From positions 49,731 to 113,730 of the forward strand of contig JBAIAA010000411.1 of the NCBI GenBank assembly GCA_037893245.1: DNA of 64,000 nucleotides. Reading direction: 5' to 3'. The position numbers and the translations under genes were made by a program. The notes under the pieces are model-generated. The model had not been told where the DNA came from and did no database searches. It saw only the letters and a list, made by a program, of their open reading frames with translations. Shown here piece after piece: positions 24,240-35,739 of this stretch. This DNA is from Crossaster papposus (taxonomy: Eukaryota > Echinodermata > Asteroidea > Velatida > Solasteridae). The stretch's first letter is position 1. Every line of letters starts with the position of its first letter.

Positions 24240-25120
24240 GTATTGTATGTGGTACATGTAGGACTTTTTTCTTTGATTTCTCTGTTAAGAAATGGACAGA
24301 CAGTTTTCCCCAAAATGCAAATCAAACATGTTTATGAAACCCAGTCCAGTTCCCTCGGACGGACGCCAATTTCCAACTTCCCTCCCTCCAGACCACAAAG
24401 CTTGCTTATTACTTCTTGAAAAGCTCCTCGCCGACAGCCAAAGTGCGCTATGACAAATCCCATTTCTCCTCCTAAAGCTCTTAAAGCAATAATGCAAGAC
24501 CAGTACCTGGGAATTCGCAAGAAATTCTCCCCTGTTTTTTTCTTCTTTTTTTCCTTTTCTTTAGCCGTTACCGAGTCAGCTGTTCAAATAAAATTGTCCA
24601 CAAAAGGCCCAGGAGTTGCCCAGGGTTGCCCTTCACTGGATAAAACCCCAGACAGACAAACAAAAAAGAGAGAGCTTTTAACTTTTTTTTATTTTTTATT
24701 AATTCAACTCTTCTCACAGTAGTTCTGACCGTCTGTCATTCATGGTCAGTACCCCTCAGTCTATAATAATCCAAAAGTGCAGTCAGCTGCACAAAGTCCG
24801 GGAACCCAACAAGCCGGCCCACACCCGCATTAAATGTTTTTATTTGTTTGCACCGGGACCGAAATTGGATCACAAAATTAGAAAAATGTGGGCCACGACA
24901 ATGGGCAAGGTAATTTTGCGCCCTCTGGGGTTTTTCTCTCTCGTCACTAATTTTGATGCAACCTTCACCGAGAAATAACCAACGGCATATAAACATCCTC
25001 TTAACTTTTTTTCTTTTCATCAATCGTTAATAAATAAAAAAGGGGCAATTTTTTTTTTGTAAAGAGGCGCGGGAACCTTAGGAACAGAGACAAACAAAAA
25101 GTCTAATTTCAGGTGTTTCT

Positions 25121-25155
<35 letters not shown>

Positions 25156-25368
25156 CACTCTTTTTGCATTGAGGGCAACTGTCTGGACTTGTAGTTTTAG
25201 GGCATGGTGACTTTCTAGCCGACACCCGTTGTACGGGAATCGCAAGTCTCGGTCACCTACCGCTGAAGGGAAATGCCAGTTCATATCCGGCTGGGATGCC
25301 ATACATATACATGGCCCAGCCCCTTTGACTTCACCAGCATGCATGTACCGGTAGGGTAGGTAGAAATA
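24240..25368. other. Non-coding stretch
   Basis: No gene is seen. 24290-24510 and 24780-24980 are compositionally complex but show no recognisable exon. TTGCGCCCTCTGGGG at 24914 weakly resembles a CTCF core. A C30 run occupies 25124-25153, and the 135-codon minus-strand frame at 25078 runs through it. Confidence 0.45.
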
Positions 25369-25625
25369 TATAAATAAATTGGTAACAGTTTCAAGAAAGG
25401 GTTCCAACCATTTCATAAAAACATCATTTTCCTGATTTTGTTTCCCCCCGAGTTTTCCCTGATGAATGTTGGACAGTGAATACAAATTATGTCAGTTTTT
25501 ACCCCCTGATTTAAGTGATTGTTTTCAACAACAAAAAGCAAAACCTATTTTTCAAGATGCGGTGAGAACCCTGTGGTGAAGCTTTCCGAGACTACGTACT
25601 CGAGCGAGAAAAAACGTGCAAACAA
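25369..25625 (+). repeat. Family L dispersed repeat, copy 1
   Basis: Matches 29805-30055 in the same order: ATATAAATAAATTGGTAACAG, GGGTTCC-ACCATTTCAT, TTCCTGATTTT, TTCCCTGATGAATGTTG, then GCTTTCCGAGACTAC and GAGCGAGA. Between the last two blocks the copies differ in length. No inverted ends or coding potential are evident. The class is unknown. Confidence 0.65.
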
Positions 25626-25721
25626 ACATCTTGTTTCCCTCATGGGTTCTGTTAAACTAAAACTCAAAGCAATTGGGTTTATCTTCATTAGTCGGTTGCA
25701 GAAGTACATGTAGGCATCACA

Positions 25722-26217
25722 GGTAAGATATACCGCTACACCATTGGCAAGTGCTTGAATTATCAGGAACGGGTTGGATTTGTAGTAAATATTATAGTAA
25801 ATATCGTTTAACTGACCTGTCCGAAGTTTTACACTCATGGATGCTGAGAAGAGAGCAAGAAAAATGGTGTTCGTTTTCAACCGGCGTCGGGCAGTTGTTC
25901 TTGTTTTTTCGCGATCGTTTTTTTCCCGATTGCTGTCCAGCGATCGTGATTTTTTTTTTTTATAAGAAAGATTTACACTCATTTTTTTCATTACAGAAAA
26001 ACGGCGTTCGTTTTCAACTGGCGTTGAGCAGTGGTTCTTAGGTTGTACTTGTTTTGTTGTTTATCAGATTCAATTTTTCTGAACAATTACAGGATATCTA
26101 CATCTAGCGCAATCATTTAGCTGGATGCCTTGAATCATTATTTACTTTCAAATAAGTACGGTAAGATATAAATTCGGTAGTAAAATTATTCAATATCTGC
26201 AATGGTGTATTCTACCT
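25722..26217 (+). mobile_element. Family A MITE with internal duplication
   Basis: The left end AGGTAAGATATACCGCTACACC has no clear TTAA to its left. The right end TGGTGTATTCTACCT is followed by TTAA (26218-26221). The block around CGTTCGTTTTCAACYGGCGT occurs twice (25865-25905 and 25998-26040), which makes this copy about 100 bp longer than its relatives. GTACGGTAAG at 26156-26163 has CGGTA added to the family GTAAG. Confidence 0.8.
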
Positions 26218-26221
26218 TTAA

Positions 26222-27704
26222 GATGCTTGCTCAGCTTCTGTGCAACCGGGTTTTGTTTTCCCGGGGGACCTCTCCGCTTAGACAAACAGTTCCCATTATC
26301 CCCTGCAATGACAGGTGCCAATCAGATCTCTTTTCGCCCATGGATGCCATTGGCCAGGGGTTTGTTTGTTGGCGAGAGACACCCAACAGGGGTCGCTGCA
26401 GCTACATGTACATGTACTACTTAACCATCAGGCAATGCTGATTGACCGACTTGGACTGGAGGGGTGGAAGGGGGGGGGGGGGGATAAAAAGGGGAAGGCT
26501 GAAGCATTCATGAGCTTCGGTCCCTAGCGCTACGGCTCCGTCGCGAACCCCTGATCGGAATACCAAATTGGACGGGTTTGTTGTCCGGGCTCGGCCGAGG
26601 TACGGTACAGGGATGGAAGGGGGGAAAACACCAAAACTGTGCCAATACTGCCCCGGATGGTGTTATCGTGGTCTACTTTCATTTCTTCAGGACAATAGAC
26701 TAGGGAGCGGGCAAAGCCTCTCGCTCTACGTTCTAATCCCCGGCACAATAGCAATCAACCCCAATGGGTGTCTAATATCATTGGTATTATCAACAAGCTT
26801 TTCTATTCTGTTTTTCTTTTTTTCTTTCTTTCTTTCTTTCTTTCTTTCTGGGTTGGTGCCCCTCCAAGCTGTTCTTTAATTTCATTGGAAAGTAATTTGT
26901 CATCCTAGATTTCAAGATCGGTTAGAACTGAGCTGGTCCTTGGTATAAACATTTTGCTCTGGGAGATTTTCTCTCTGTTCTGTTTGAGGGGGGGGGGGGG
27001 GAATTAGGGCTGAATAAAAGAAATCACTCCTTACGGCTATTACATTCATGATGTACTTTTTAAAAATGATTGTCAGCGAGGTGCTCTATAACCGTAATCT
27101 CGAAATAAATCTTCACATTGCGATTTGCCAACACAAGAAGATTTTGTTTTATAATAATAATAATAATAATAATAAATTGTTCGGCCCAGTTTATTGATAA
27201 TCGTGTCACTGACTCCAATTCACAGAAAACGCTAACATAAATTCCTGACATACATGTACATGTACATACATGTACAAATGTACGTGTACGCATACTCTCC
27301 AAACCGATATGACACATCGGGCTACTGTGAAAGGACAAGCTGACTCATTCTTACCAGCAGAGGGCGGTATGCCAATTTAGTGATCACATTTTTTTAACTG
27401 GGGAAACTGCACAGTTGAGCAGGCACCACACTATAACTATTGAGACCGTTAACAATGTGTCCACTTATAGATTAGACCGATACAAATCGCATTATATACA
27501 GTGTACGGTGCTGATTAATATGAACCTGAATTTAATTTGACGTCGACCCAAATACGTCTTTAAAGTTGGAGCACTTCCAGCACTGTTAATTAAAATCTGA
27601 CAGATTGATGTATTTTCGTTTATAATTTCAAATAATTTATCCTACCCCCCCGAAGAAAAAAAAATTATTCCATTTCGAGTTTGACGGAAAATTACAGCAA
27701 GACT
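26222..27704. other. Non-coding stretch
   Basis: No gene is seen. Simple repeats include TTTC units at 26816-26848, a G run at 26988-27001 and AAT units at 27150-27173. A good CTCF-type word lies at 27354-27366 and is listed separately. Confidence 0.45.
27354..27366 (+). promoter_or_regulatory. CTCF-like core motif
   Basis: CCAGCAGAGGGCG fits the animal CTCF core CCASYAGRKGGC at every position. CTCF is an insulator and loop-anchor protein conserved in bilaterians. A single 12-bp match arises by chance at an appreciable rate in 64 kb, so this is only a candidate. Its base-level conservation would decide. Confidence 0.3.
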
Positions 27705-27829
27705 TAAGCCGCATCCGAAACTCTTGTCTAGGGCCATTGTCTAGGTGCGCGCCCATTACAACTACCATGGGAAAAATGCCAACATTAGCCACAGCCATAG
27801 CTCTGAGAGGCCGATTCGGACGCGGCTAT
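27705..27829. repeat. Short terminal-inverted-repeat element
   Basis: The left end AAGCCGCATCCGAAAC pairs with the right end GATTCGGACGCGGCT across about 125 bp. The interior is GC-richer than its surroundings (GTGCGCGCCCATTAC). Target duplication is uncertain. It is inferred to be a MITE; no second copy was found here. Confidence 0.55.
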
Positions 27830-28526
27830 AGCCTCTTTTCATCCCTTCTTGCCAAACAGTTATTCTGAATAAAAAACAAAACCCAACCCTCCGACACACA
27901 GTTTTTGTTGCGTGGCTGGAATATCTACCCAGTAATTGGATTCGGGACGGCTACACTCTCTATGCAACAAAGATGGCAAATCCCCTGCAGGCAAAAACAA
28001 TATTTTCATTCCAAACACCCAGGGTATAAAACGTGTAGAGTAACTACGGTATTAAAGGAGAAAAATAAGGTACTGGTTATCAATATAAATGGGGAACTTA
28101 CCCTGGTGGTAGTTACGAGCAAACGAGCGAGTGAGCGAGCGAGCGTACAAGGAGGGTTGGGTGTTTAGAATGCCAAAGCTTTTCCAAATGCGCTAAAGAA
28201 TCACCTGGATTGGTGGGAAAGGACAACAGAGTACAAATGTTAGAGTAAACAGCGGTATCAATGTCCGTGAGGGGGATTTAGAAAGGATGACAGCTGGAGC
28301 AAGCATGTAACCCTGTAAGGAATGGAGAAAGGTTAAGGGGGGGGGGGGGGGGGTTGGGGGGTGGTGTCGGCCTTGAGTAAATGTCTTAGACTCTGCTCTT
28401 CAGAGAGAGATATTGAGAGATTGGCACAAGAAACATTGAATACTGTGCTTGATTTATGTATACCTTGACATCAATAATAAAAAAACGAAAGCGATATAAC
28501 AATCCGATGAAAATCTCATGTTGAAA

Positions 28527-28610
28527 ATTGTGACCATATTTTGATTGTCGTGCGTAAATTTATATGTAACATTTTTACATTTCAAAAGTGAATACATCTT
28601 CTGATTATTA
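28527..28610 (+). repeat. Family C repeat, copy 1
   Basis: About 84 bp, from ATTGTGACCATATTTTGATT to CATCTTCTGATTA, repeated nearly unchanged at 30401-30490. In both places the repeat ends at a TTA directly followed by CCAGTTC. Copy 1 leads into a B element. Either the block is a preferred or shared insertion context, or it is part of a larger element. Confidence 0.6.
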
Positions 28611-28815
28611 CCAGTTCGCGCCGGGATTATTTTGACTTTGACTGGCCCAGTAACGGGATTGTTTTTTCACGAACTTTGATCCGAGAGTCGGGTCGAGGTT
28701 CGTAGCACACCCTGAATGCTATTTCAGGCCTCGATCGCTACGAGCCGGGCGCTGACAGATATCCGTTTTCAATTCCAGGAAAAGCTGCGTGTACACGTCA
28801 TTCCTTGCGGACTGG
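28611..28815 (-). mobile_element. Family B TTAA-type MITE, reverse orientation
   Basis: Starts CCAGTTCGCGCCGGGATTAT and ends CTTGCGGACTGG followed by TTAA (28816-28819). The left flank reads ATTA, one base from TTAA. The interior is inverted relative to 3865-4099 (CGAACTTTGATCCGAG, TCAGGCCTCGATCGCTACGAG). Length about 205 bp, somewhat deleted. Confidence 0.82.
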
Positions 28816-28879
28816 TTAATGGAGTAAACAGTTTCAAAAACATCTTCGACAATATTAAAATACAGTTTTGAACAATGCA

Positions 28880-29032
28880 TAGACCCATCTGTACCAAGTC
28901 AATCAAACTTCAACAAGTTAGAGTTTAACAGGTTCAGTACTGTTTAGGTTCAGTACCAATAATTACGGAACCTGTGTGCAGTTGTTGAAGTTTTGTATGC
29001 TTTCTAGTGAGAGAGCCTAGGGGGTAAGGGTT
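28880..29032 (+). repeat. Family H dispersed repeat, copy 2
   Basis: From TAGACCCATCTGTACCAAG to CTAGGGGGTAAGGGTTAA. Nearly the same as the reverse complement of 12225-12397, and partly the same as 61650-61777. The word GGTTCAGTAC is repeated twice inside. No coding potential. Confidence 0.68.
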
Positions 29033-29284
29033 AATACATGTAGATAGACGCTATCTCACGAAGAAAGGGCCCAGAGTGTGTAAATACAGAGCAACATGCA
29101 AATAACCACCACAAAAAAACAAAAAAAAGGGTTACTTGACATGAACGCTGCATGCTCCGCAACAACAATAACAAGACATTTTAACGAAAGGCAAGTAATT
29201 CCTATTACAGACACACAGAGAGAGAGAAAGATAGGCAAAACAACCCAACCCGTGTGACATTTCAGACTGATTCATAATCAGCGT

Positions 29285-29480
29285 TGCCCGTGAGAATCCG
29301 TTGTTCGTTGCCCCTCGCGAGCGTCTTATATCAAGTGCGGCGTGTCGCTCATGCTCCGCTTACACGATGCGGGAAAGCGCAGCCAATCAGCCGGCTCCGT
29401 TTCTAGACGCTCATTTCCTGTATTAGGAGGTGCACTCTCCGCGCGCTAGCAGTGAACGACGTGAGGTTATAGGGTCCTTT
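29285..29480 (+). promoter_or_regulatory. CpG-rich patch with a CCAAT box
   Basis: This patch has more CpG than its surroundings (CCTCGCGAGCG, GTGCGGCGTGTCG, CCGCGCGCTAGC). It also contains AGCCAATCAG (29381-29390), a perfect NF-Y-type CCAAT box. No TATA box, clear initiator or downstream exon could be recognised. It may be a promoter or just a GC-rich repeat remnant. Confidence 0.2.
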
Positions 29481-29804
29481 TCCAAAAACAAAAAAAATAC
29501 AATCCTAGATTTCCTCGTCCCGTTGTCAAGTATATATGACAGCGAAGACAGATGCGCTGACGAGTACGTCAGAGGTGGGTTTTTTTTGGCCAGACAGCAG
29601 CCAAACACGACGAGATGAAAGCTTAAACCGGTACGATGTCAATTGTGACGGCGTCTCGCCGAAACGTGCGGGTATCGCTGCTACAATAACAGACTGTGAA
29701 CCTCAAATAACCGTCTTCCTTCCAACTTCAAATTGTAGTCAACAAATGTACAAATAAAAAAACCCAGTGTTGAAGTCTTTATTGATTCTTCACTCATGAT
29801 TGAT

Positions 29805-30055
29805 CATATAAATAAATTGGTAACAGTTTCAAGACAGGGTTCCCACCATTTCATGAAAACAAAAATTTCCTGATTTTTTTCCCCCCCCTGAGTTTTTCCC
29901 TGATGAATGTTGAAAATTCCAAGATAATTATTTTTTTCCCTCCCCCCCCCCCCCCACTGAAAAAAAGGCAAAACCCATTTTTCAGGATGCAATGAGAACT
30001 GTGATGAAGCTTTCCGAGACTACATTATACTTGAGCGAGAGAAACAGTGGCAAAC
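29805..30055 (+). repeat. Family L dispersed repeat, copy 2
   Basis: The counterpart of 25369-25625 with the same block order. It includes GGTAACAGTTTCAAGACAGGG, TTTCCCTGATGAATGTTG and GAAGCTTTCCGAGACTAC. A C-rich run near 29941-29955 sits between blocks. Confidence 0.65.
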
Positions 30056-30400
30056 ATTGATCACGTCAACAAAAAATACAGTCATCAGCGCAAAACTCCT
30101 AGACAAATTGTCTGTGATAAGAGCCTCATACCGGTACATGTACATGTACACATATACCGTACAGCATGTACGTATATTATACACATGTACATGTACTTTT
30201 TGGCATGTTCGATTCTTGGTTTTTCCCCACTAATATTGTACAACAGACTGTAACTTTGGGGTTTGAGAGAGGGATAATTGGACAGTAAAACAAAATCAAG
30301 ATATTTTGTTCAGCTTTTCCAAGTTCGTTCGTTCTGGCATTATTAACACATACATGTACATGTAGTGCTGAATCGATTCAATACACTTTTTACAAAAAAA

Positions 30401-30490
30401 TTGTGACCATATTTTGATTGTCGTGCGTAAATTTCTATGTAACTTTTTTACATTTCAAAAGTGGATACTTGCATGTAATACATCTTCTGA
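30401..30490 (+). repeat. Family C repeat, copy 2
   Basis: Repeats 28527-28610. It differs by an inserted CTTGCATGTAATA after GGATA, again at a TA. It ends CTTCTGATTAACCAGTTC and then continues with a sequence that is not family B (CATACTTCACGCGAATG). Confidence 0.6.
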
Positions 30491-30769
30491 TTAACCAGTT
30501 CATACTTCACGCGAATGTCATTGCGAAGCCAATTCATTATTAGGGCAACGGAGAACTTCACAATGAAACTTCATTTGTTTACATCATGAAATTAACTGAG
30601 ATGGGTTCATAAACATTAGGGTTAACATTTCATGTTGTACAATGTACATTTGGGCAGCTAATTTATAAAAAATACAAAAAAATTCTCTGGAAGTATTTTA
30701 CATTGTTTCAAATTGGAGTTATACACTATGTAGGCTTCGTAACGTCCGTAATGACAGAACTGTCCAAAC

Positions 30770-31130
30770 ATATTCAACGTAACGACACGGGATTAACAAA
30801 TCTCACTGCCACATTAAAAATGGATCAAGTCTCGGTGTGGGATTCCCGCTGTACTGAGACCGAGTTCATCCTTTTTCGCTCGTTTGAGGCCCATTTAGCA
30901 GTCGGCCAAATTCTCCACCGGTGCCTAGGAATCGATATGCTGACAGGTGTATGTGTGAACAAAGGCATTACCCCCATTACTACTACTACCCCCCCCCCCC
31001 CCCCCCCCCCCCACTCTTTTCTTTTTTAATAATAATAACAGACTGAGCTTGGCAGCAGTATTGCTTGTCAGGCTTCAAACGCGACAACGGGGAACAGACA
31101 GATCAGAATGCATTGTGGGAACAGACGAGC
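30770..31130. promoter_or_regulatory. Complex non-repetitive block, possible regulatory element
   Basis: The block has balanced composition and lacks the homopolymers typical of the window until the C run at 30991. It contains GGATTAA, TGACAGGTGT (TALE/TGIF-like) and AACAAAGG (SOX/TCF-like) words, and GCATTGTGGGAAC at 31107. A 108-codon frame crosses it but ends inside the C tract and shows no domain. Candidate only. Confidence 0.15.
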
Positions 31131-31851
31131 GGCATGTAATAAACCATCGTCTTTAATCCAAGTCTCACTTTAATCCATCATTATATCCTGAAAATGCACG
31201 GGAGTACGAAACCGAAAGTGAGCATGTGTCAAAAGTTCGCTAGCTGATTGTGATTAGATATTAAACTTTTAAAGCCCCCCCCCCCCCCCCCCCACACATA
31301 AAATTGAGAAAAACAAATCATCCTACCTTTATTGCATGTGGTTTGTACATGTACACTGTACGTATACGGTTAATTCCCATGCACGTGTTGGCATGCCGAG
31401 TTTACTGATATCTGTGAAGCTGATTGATAGAGTTAAGATGATATCCAGATACATAATACACAATGTGTATTGAAGACGAACACTGCATAATCGCAGGCCA
31501 AGTCACCGAAACCAACCGTGCCACTGCATTCGTGTCCCGTCTGGAATAATCGCTTCTTATTAAACTGCTCTCTGTACTAAAACGTACGTGTCTCCTAACG
31601 ACGGGAATCGCTTGGTTAATAAAAAATAGATTGCTTCAACCCAGACAGTTGTGTTTTCCTTGTGTTTTTTTTCTTTCTTTCTGGGTGTTAAGACAAACAA
31701 ACTGTCTGTACATTGTGAAGCAGCCTTGATCTGAGCACAGGCCAACATGCTCAAATTCGGTACCCTGTGGACACATGAACATAATGTGTACAATGAAGTC
31801 AAAAGGTCTCCACAGGGTAAATTTCTACAGACGAATAGGTCTCCACAGAAA

Positions 31852-31903
31852 ATTTCACGAAATAGATTTTGGGATTACAATCCCAAAATCTATTTCGTGA
31901 AAT
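31852..31903. repeat. Perfect 52-bp hairpin, 25-bp arms
   Basis: The left arm (31852-31876) ends AGATTTTGGGATT and the right arm (31879-31903) begins AATCCCAAAATCT. The two are perfectly complementary over 25 bp with a 2-nt loop (AC). The following 31915-31970 holds GTTTAG/GGGTTAGGG words loosely like telomeric repeats. Confidence 0.9.
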
Positions 31904-32514
31904 TACTCAAAATTACTCAAAAACTAGGTTTAGGATTTGGGTTACGTTTAGTGTTTGGGTTAGGGTATAATATAGCCAGGGTATATTGGGTCGAAATTTC
32001 TCAACCCAGGAAATTAATTGTGGCTGAAATAGGAGCATTTTGAAAAAACGTGCTCGACTTTCTAACCATTTTGTACACGAGAACAAAAGAGATGTCTCCA
32101 CTAGGGTACACATTTGTCTGTGTTCACCCTTCCCGCCAATTTCTGCGTAACTCGTGTGATAAGGATATACAATTTGTTTTGTGGGGAGGGGGGGATTTGT
32201 TTGTACAGACACACACAGTGATGACCTTTGATCTTTTTGGCAAATTATGAGGGACATTAGGAAAAAAATGTCGCTGGTATACGTGCTCTACGATTTGGGT
32301 TTTGGAAATTATACTGTAACAAAGGTCGTTTCTGTTGGGAATATCTAAACAACATGCCAACAATGCAGACTTTAGATAAAGACACCACTTTGTTTTCTGA
32401 TACTAAAAGTGTGTTTTATTTCTAAAAAAGACTATTTATTTTTAAAACCTCCTTTTGTACGTTCTGAAAATGCTTGTCCAGGACTGAGTTCTTTATTCCA
32501 AAATTTTTCTTAAA

Positions 32515-32760
32515 CCAGCTTGCGCCGGGATTATTTTAACATCACCGAGCCGAGGTGCGGGATTATTTTTAACGAAACTCGATCCGAGGCGGGTTCAGGC
32601 CGATGGTAGGCCTACCGGGAAGCACACCCACGCATTTCCGGCCTTGCTCGCTGCTGACAGACATTTCCGGCCTTGCTCGTGGCGTGTTTATGCGTTATCC
32701 GTTTTGAGTCTGGAGAAAACTTTGCGTGTATATCCCGGTACGTCCTCCGGCGCGAACTGG
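32515..32760 (-). mobile_element. Family B TTAA-type MITE, reverse orientation
   Basis: A 246-bp copy from CCAGCTTGCGCCGGGATTAT to CCGGCGCGAACTGG. The right flank is TTAA (32761-32764) and the left flank TTAA plus one extra A (32510-32514). The interior is the reverse complement of 3865-4099, including the two GGCCTTGCTCG words. Open frames on both strands here are element sequence. Confidence 0.88.
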
Positions 32761-32764
32761 TTAA

Positions 32765-33380
32765 ATTGTTGCAGCAACCACGGGAATGGAAAAACAAATA
32801 TTTGTTTTCTTCTCTTCGTCAACAGGTTTCTGAAACTCAGTTTTCGTAAGATTAGAATTTTAGTTTTGAGGAATTCTTTTTATTGTAGAAACGGCAAAAT
32901 ACAGTACGTGATATTAAAACTAGTCATTCCCCCCCCACCCCCGACAGTATGAAATGTTTCAAAGAAATTTTAAAATGTCACTGTATTAAACCAAACACCA
33001 CCAAAAAGATATTTCAAATCAAGATAAAATAATTCCAATTTTAAAGCTTTGCTCAAATTAGTACTAAATATATTTTTGTAATTAATTTAATTAAGTTTTT
33101 ATTTGTTTATTTTTTGTTCTTTATTATTTTTGTTCATCCAAAAAAAGAAAGTATTATGCTCCAATGGGCAATTTAATTTCTAGCTGACATACTGTCGGGA
33201 CTCAGTCCGTCAAAATGCACTTTGCAATAACAAGGAATTAAGGCCATGAAACCCCTCCAGACTTAAAACGCTGACCCACATACAATAATATAAAAATGAG
33301 CCCCCAATATCGTTAAATTCCCCAACGAAAATCGCCAACCTTTCAACAACAGGCACTCTGAATAGAACTGCTGTCGGGTC

Positions 33381-33414
<34 letters not shown>

Positions 33415-34396
33415 AGGACAGGAAAAGGGAGAAAGAAATAGGTCCGAAACCAGCACAAAACATCTCGTCTGATATGGATACTGACCGACGATGCCGCAAT
33501 AACAGAAAGCGATCGGCGGGTTAACGGGTTTTGAGCGAGGAGTTGAGGAGAAAAACAGGCCTATCAAATAGTCCCCCTGTCCATCTTTTTAAGTCATTTA
33601 ATGTCGTGCACCCGAGGGTTTCAATTACAAACTGGGTTTTCTGGTGTGTGTTTTTTAGACAGTCTCGTCTTTTCATGATGTTCTAGATTCTGTAAAAGTC
33701 TACTGTCTTGTCCTTCGTTTCATTTAATTTCCTTAATAGGACGAGGCTAGGGAAAACCAGGTCTTTATCTTCTTTTTTTATCTGCCGAGGGCATCACTTG
33801 CACTTGGCGAAAACCAATATCAAGTTCAAAGATCTATATATATAAATGGTCGGATTCGTTTACGCATTTTAGTTGAGGAAGGGATACCGGCGATACCTCT
33901 TATGGAGCCACAATTAAATTGCATGATTGGGAAAATGAGAACTACCTGTCTCTTACGATGCATTGAAGCTGCTCTGAAAACAGCGAGGGAATCGGGTTGT
34001 CAAGCGGGATTTCCCAGAAATAAGAATAGCAACAGGAACGACACCCCGCCAAGCACAAGGTTCCATTGGCCTAGATTTTGTTGGAGCATTTCTTTTGTAT
34101 TAGGGCAAGCTCACGATTATGTGTTTAGCTTTGAGGCAGGCTTTGCCTACATAATAGGGAGACCCCGTAGACCGTGATTATGTACAAAAATCTGGAGCGA
34201 CAGGCACAAAAAACGTGAAAATGAAAGAAGAAGAAAAGAAACCCTTTTGTCCAACTCAACCACCTGCAAATACAATGGTTCCCATGAGTCTGCCCCAAAG
34301 AACTGAAAAGTACATTAAATTTTCTTGAAAAAAATAAAATAACAAAGTGCTAACATGGATGTTTGTATTCCTTTGTTTTGCTTTTGGTGACAGCTC
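32765..34396. other. Non-coding stretch
   Basis: No gene is seen. The stretch is AT-rich with an A27 run (33387-33413). A 91-codon frame at 33902 has no recognisable domain. Confidence 0.45.
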
Positions 34397-34643
34397 TATG
34401 TTCCGAAACCCTTATGTTCCGACACCCCTATGTTCCGACACCCCAACATGTACCGGTACATGTACATGTATGTTCCGACACCCCTACATGTATGTTCCGA
34501 CACCCCTACATGTATGTTCCGACACCCCTACATGTATGTTCCGACACCCCTACATGTATGTTCCGACACCCCTACATGTATGTTCCGACACCCCTACATA
34601 TATGTTCCGACACCCCTACATGTAGGTTCTGACACCCCTACAT
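34397..34643 (+). repeat. Minisatellite built on ATGTTCCGACACCCCT
   Basis: The first units are 16 bp apart (34398, 34414, 34430). The next interval is 40 bp, because ACATGT, ACCGGT, ACATGT and ACATGT are added. After that eight units follow at 22 bp, each with CATGTA added at the TA (CCCCTACATGTATGTTCC). The spacings are therefore 16, 16+4x6 and 16+6. The overlapping open frames are read-through and not genes. Confidence 0.93.
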
Positions 34644-35739
34644 TGAGAAATCAAATTCTTGTGAAAGACCTCCAAGAACTTTAAATTTACAATGAGTTAA
34701 AGCAAAAGCAACACTAACATCGGACCCCAAAACAAACAAATACATGTAGTTTTTGGGGTTAGGAAATCTGTACCAAGGTAAAATAGCCCTGGTGAAATAA
34801 AATATATATTTTTTTTATTCATAACGTCAACGCACTTGTTAGACTTATTTCAAGCCTGATTATACGGTACATGTAGGTCCTTGGCCCCAGAATGCTGGTT
34901 TTCAGTTACCAGTAATCCAAGAGCAATTTAACCTAAAAAAACAACACCTGAAACGAGACTACATTGCCAGACACTTTCCTCACGCGAGTCATTCAATACG
35001 AACATCTATATACTGTCCACACATCGTCAGTATGTTAACAGCAAACATTCAGGGCTACAGTTAATCTTCAAGTGGCTAACAATTTGTGCCTCAAGAGATG
35101 TTTTTGCAGAACTAGAAGGGGATAAGAATTGTGACTGGAAAGGAAAATGTTTACCCAGCTCTGAATTTGTGATTTATTTTTTTAAAGACCTACATACATG
35201 AGTTAGTCTTGCATACGCACTGTGGACCTCCGAACAATATAGGTCCACACGATGCTGGAAGAGGTTACGGTTTGTGGACTTGCCCAGGTCCACAATCCGT
35301 CTTTCCGAAAAAGAGCGCTAGAGAAAAAACGGGTTAGGGTTATATATAGAAAAGATAGAAGGAACAGCTGAGAGGCCCAGAATCAAAATTTGAGGGGAAG
35401 CGAGAAAAATGAGTATTTAGTTTTTTAACTACACAAAGACAAAGGAATGTCCACAGTATGTACGCAAGGTAAAGCTGAGTGTGTATGTGTGGTCATTAGA
35501 AAGCGTTATTCAAACTACAATGCATTCTGAACCAACATGTACCGGTACCTACCGAGCTCTGCCAAAAAGCGTGAAAAAAAAAACACTTTGGAGTACAAAT
35601 GTTATTTTGGGAGACCTTCCTGCAAATGATTGCGGGTAATTTCTGTACTTTGTTTGGAGTATAAAATGACTGATTGTGGATCCCGATGTAATCACAAGCT
35701 AACAGGAAAACATTTTTTTTTAAATTCGCAACCGCATGA
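34644..35739. other. Non-coding stretch
   Basis: No gene is seen. At 35220-35294 the words GTGGACCT, AGGTCCACA and TGTGGAC form overlapping inverted repeats. The rest is AT-rich. Confidence 0.45.

Noticed and set aside
30703-31029. 108-codon plus-strand frame
   Set aside because: Ends inside a C tract and has no recognisable similarity; chance frame in a complex block.
34347-34684. Three overlapping open frames rich in FRHPYMYVPTPLHVCSDTPT
   Set aside because: Read-through of the 22-bp minisatellite in different frames.
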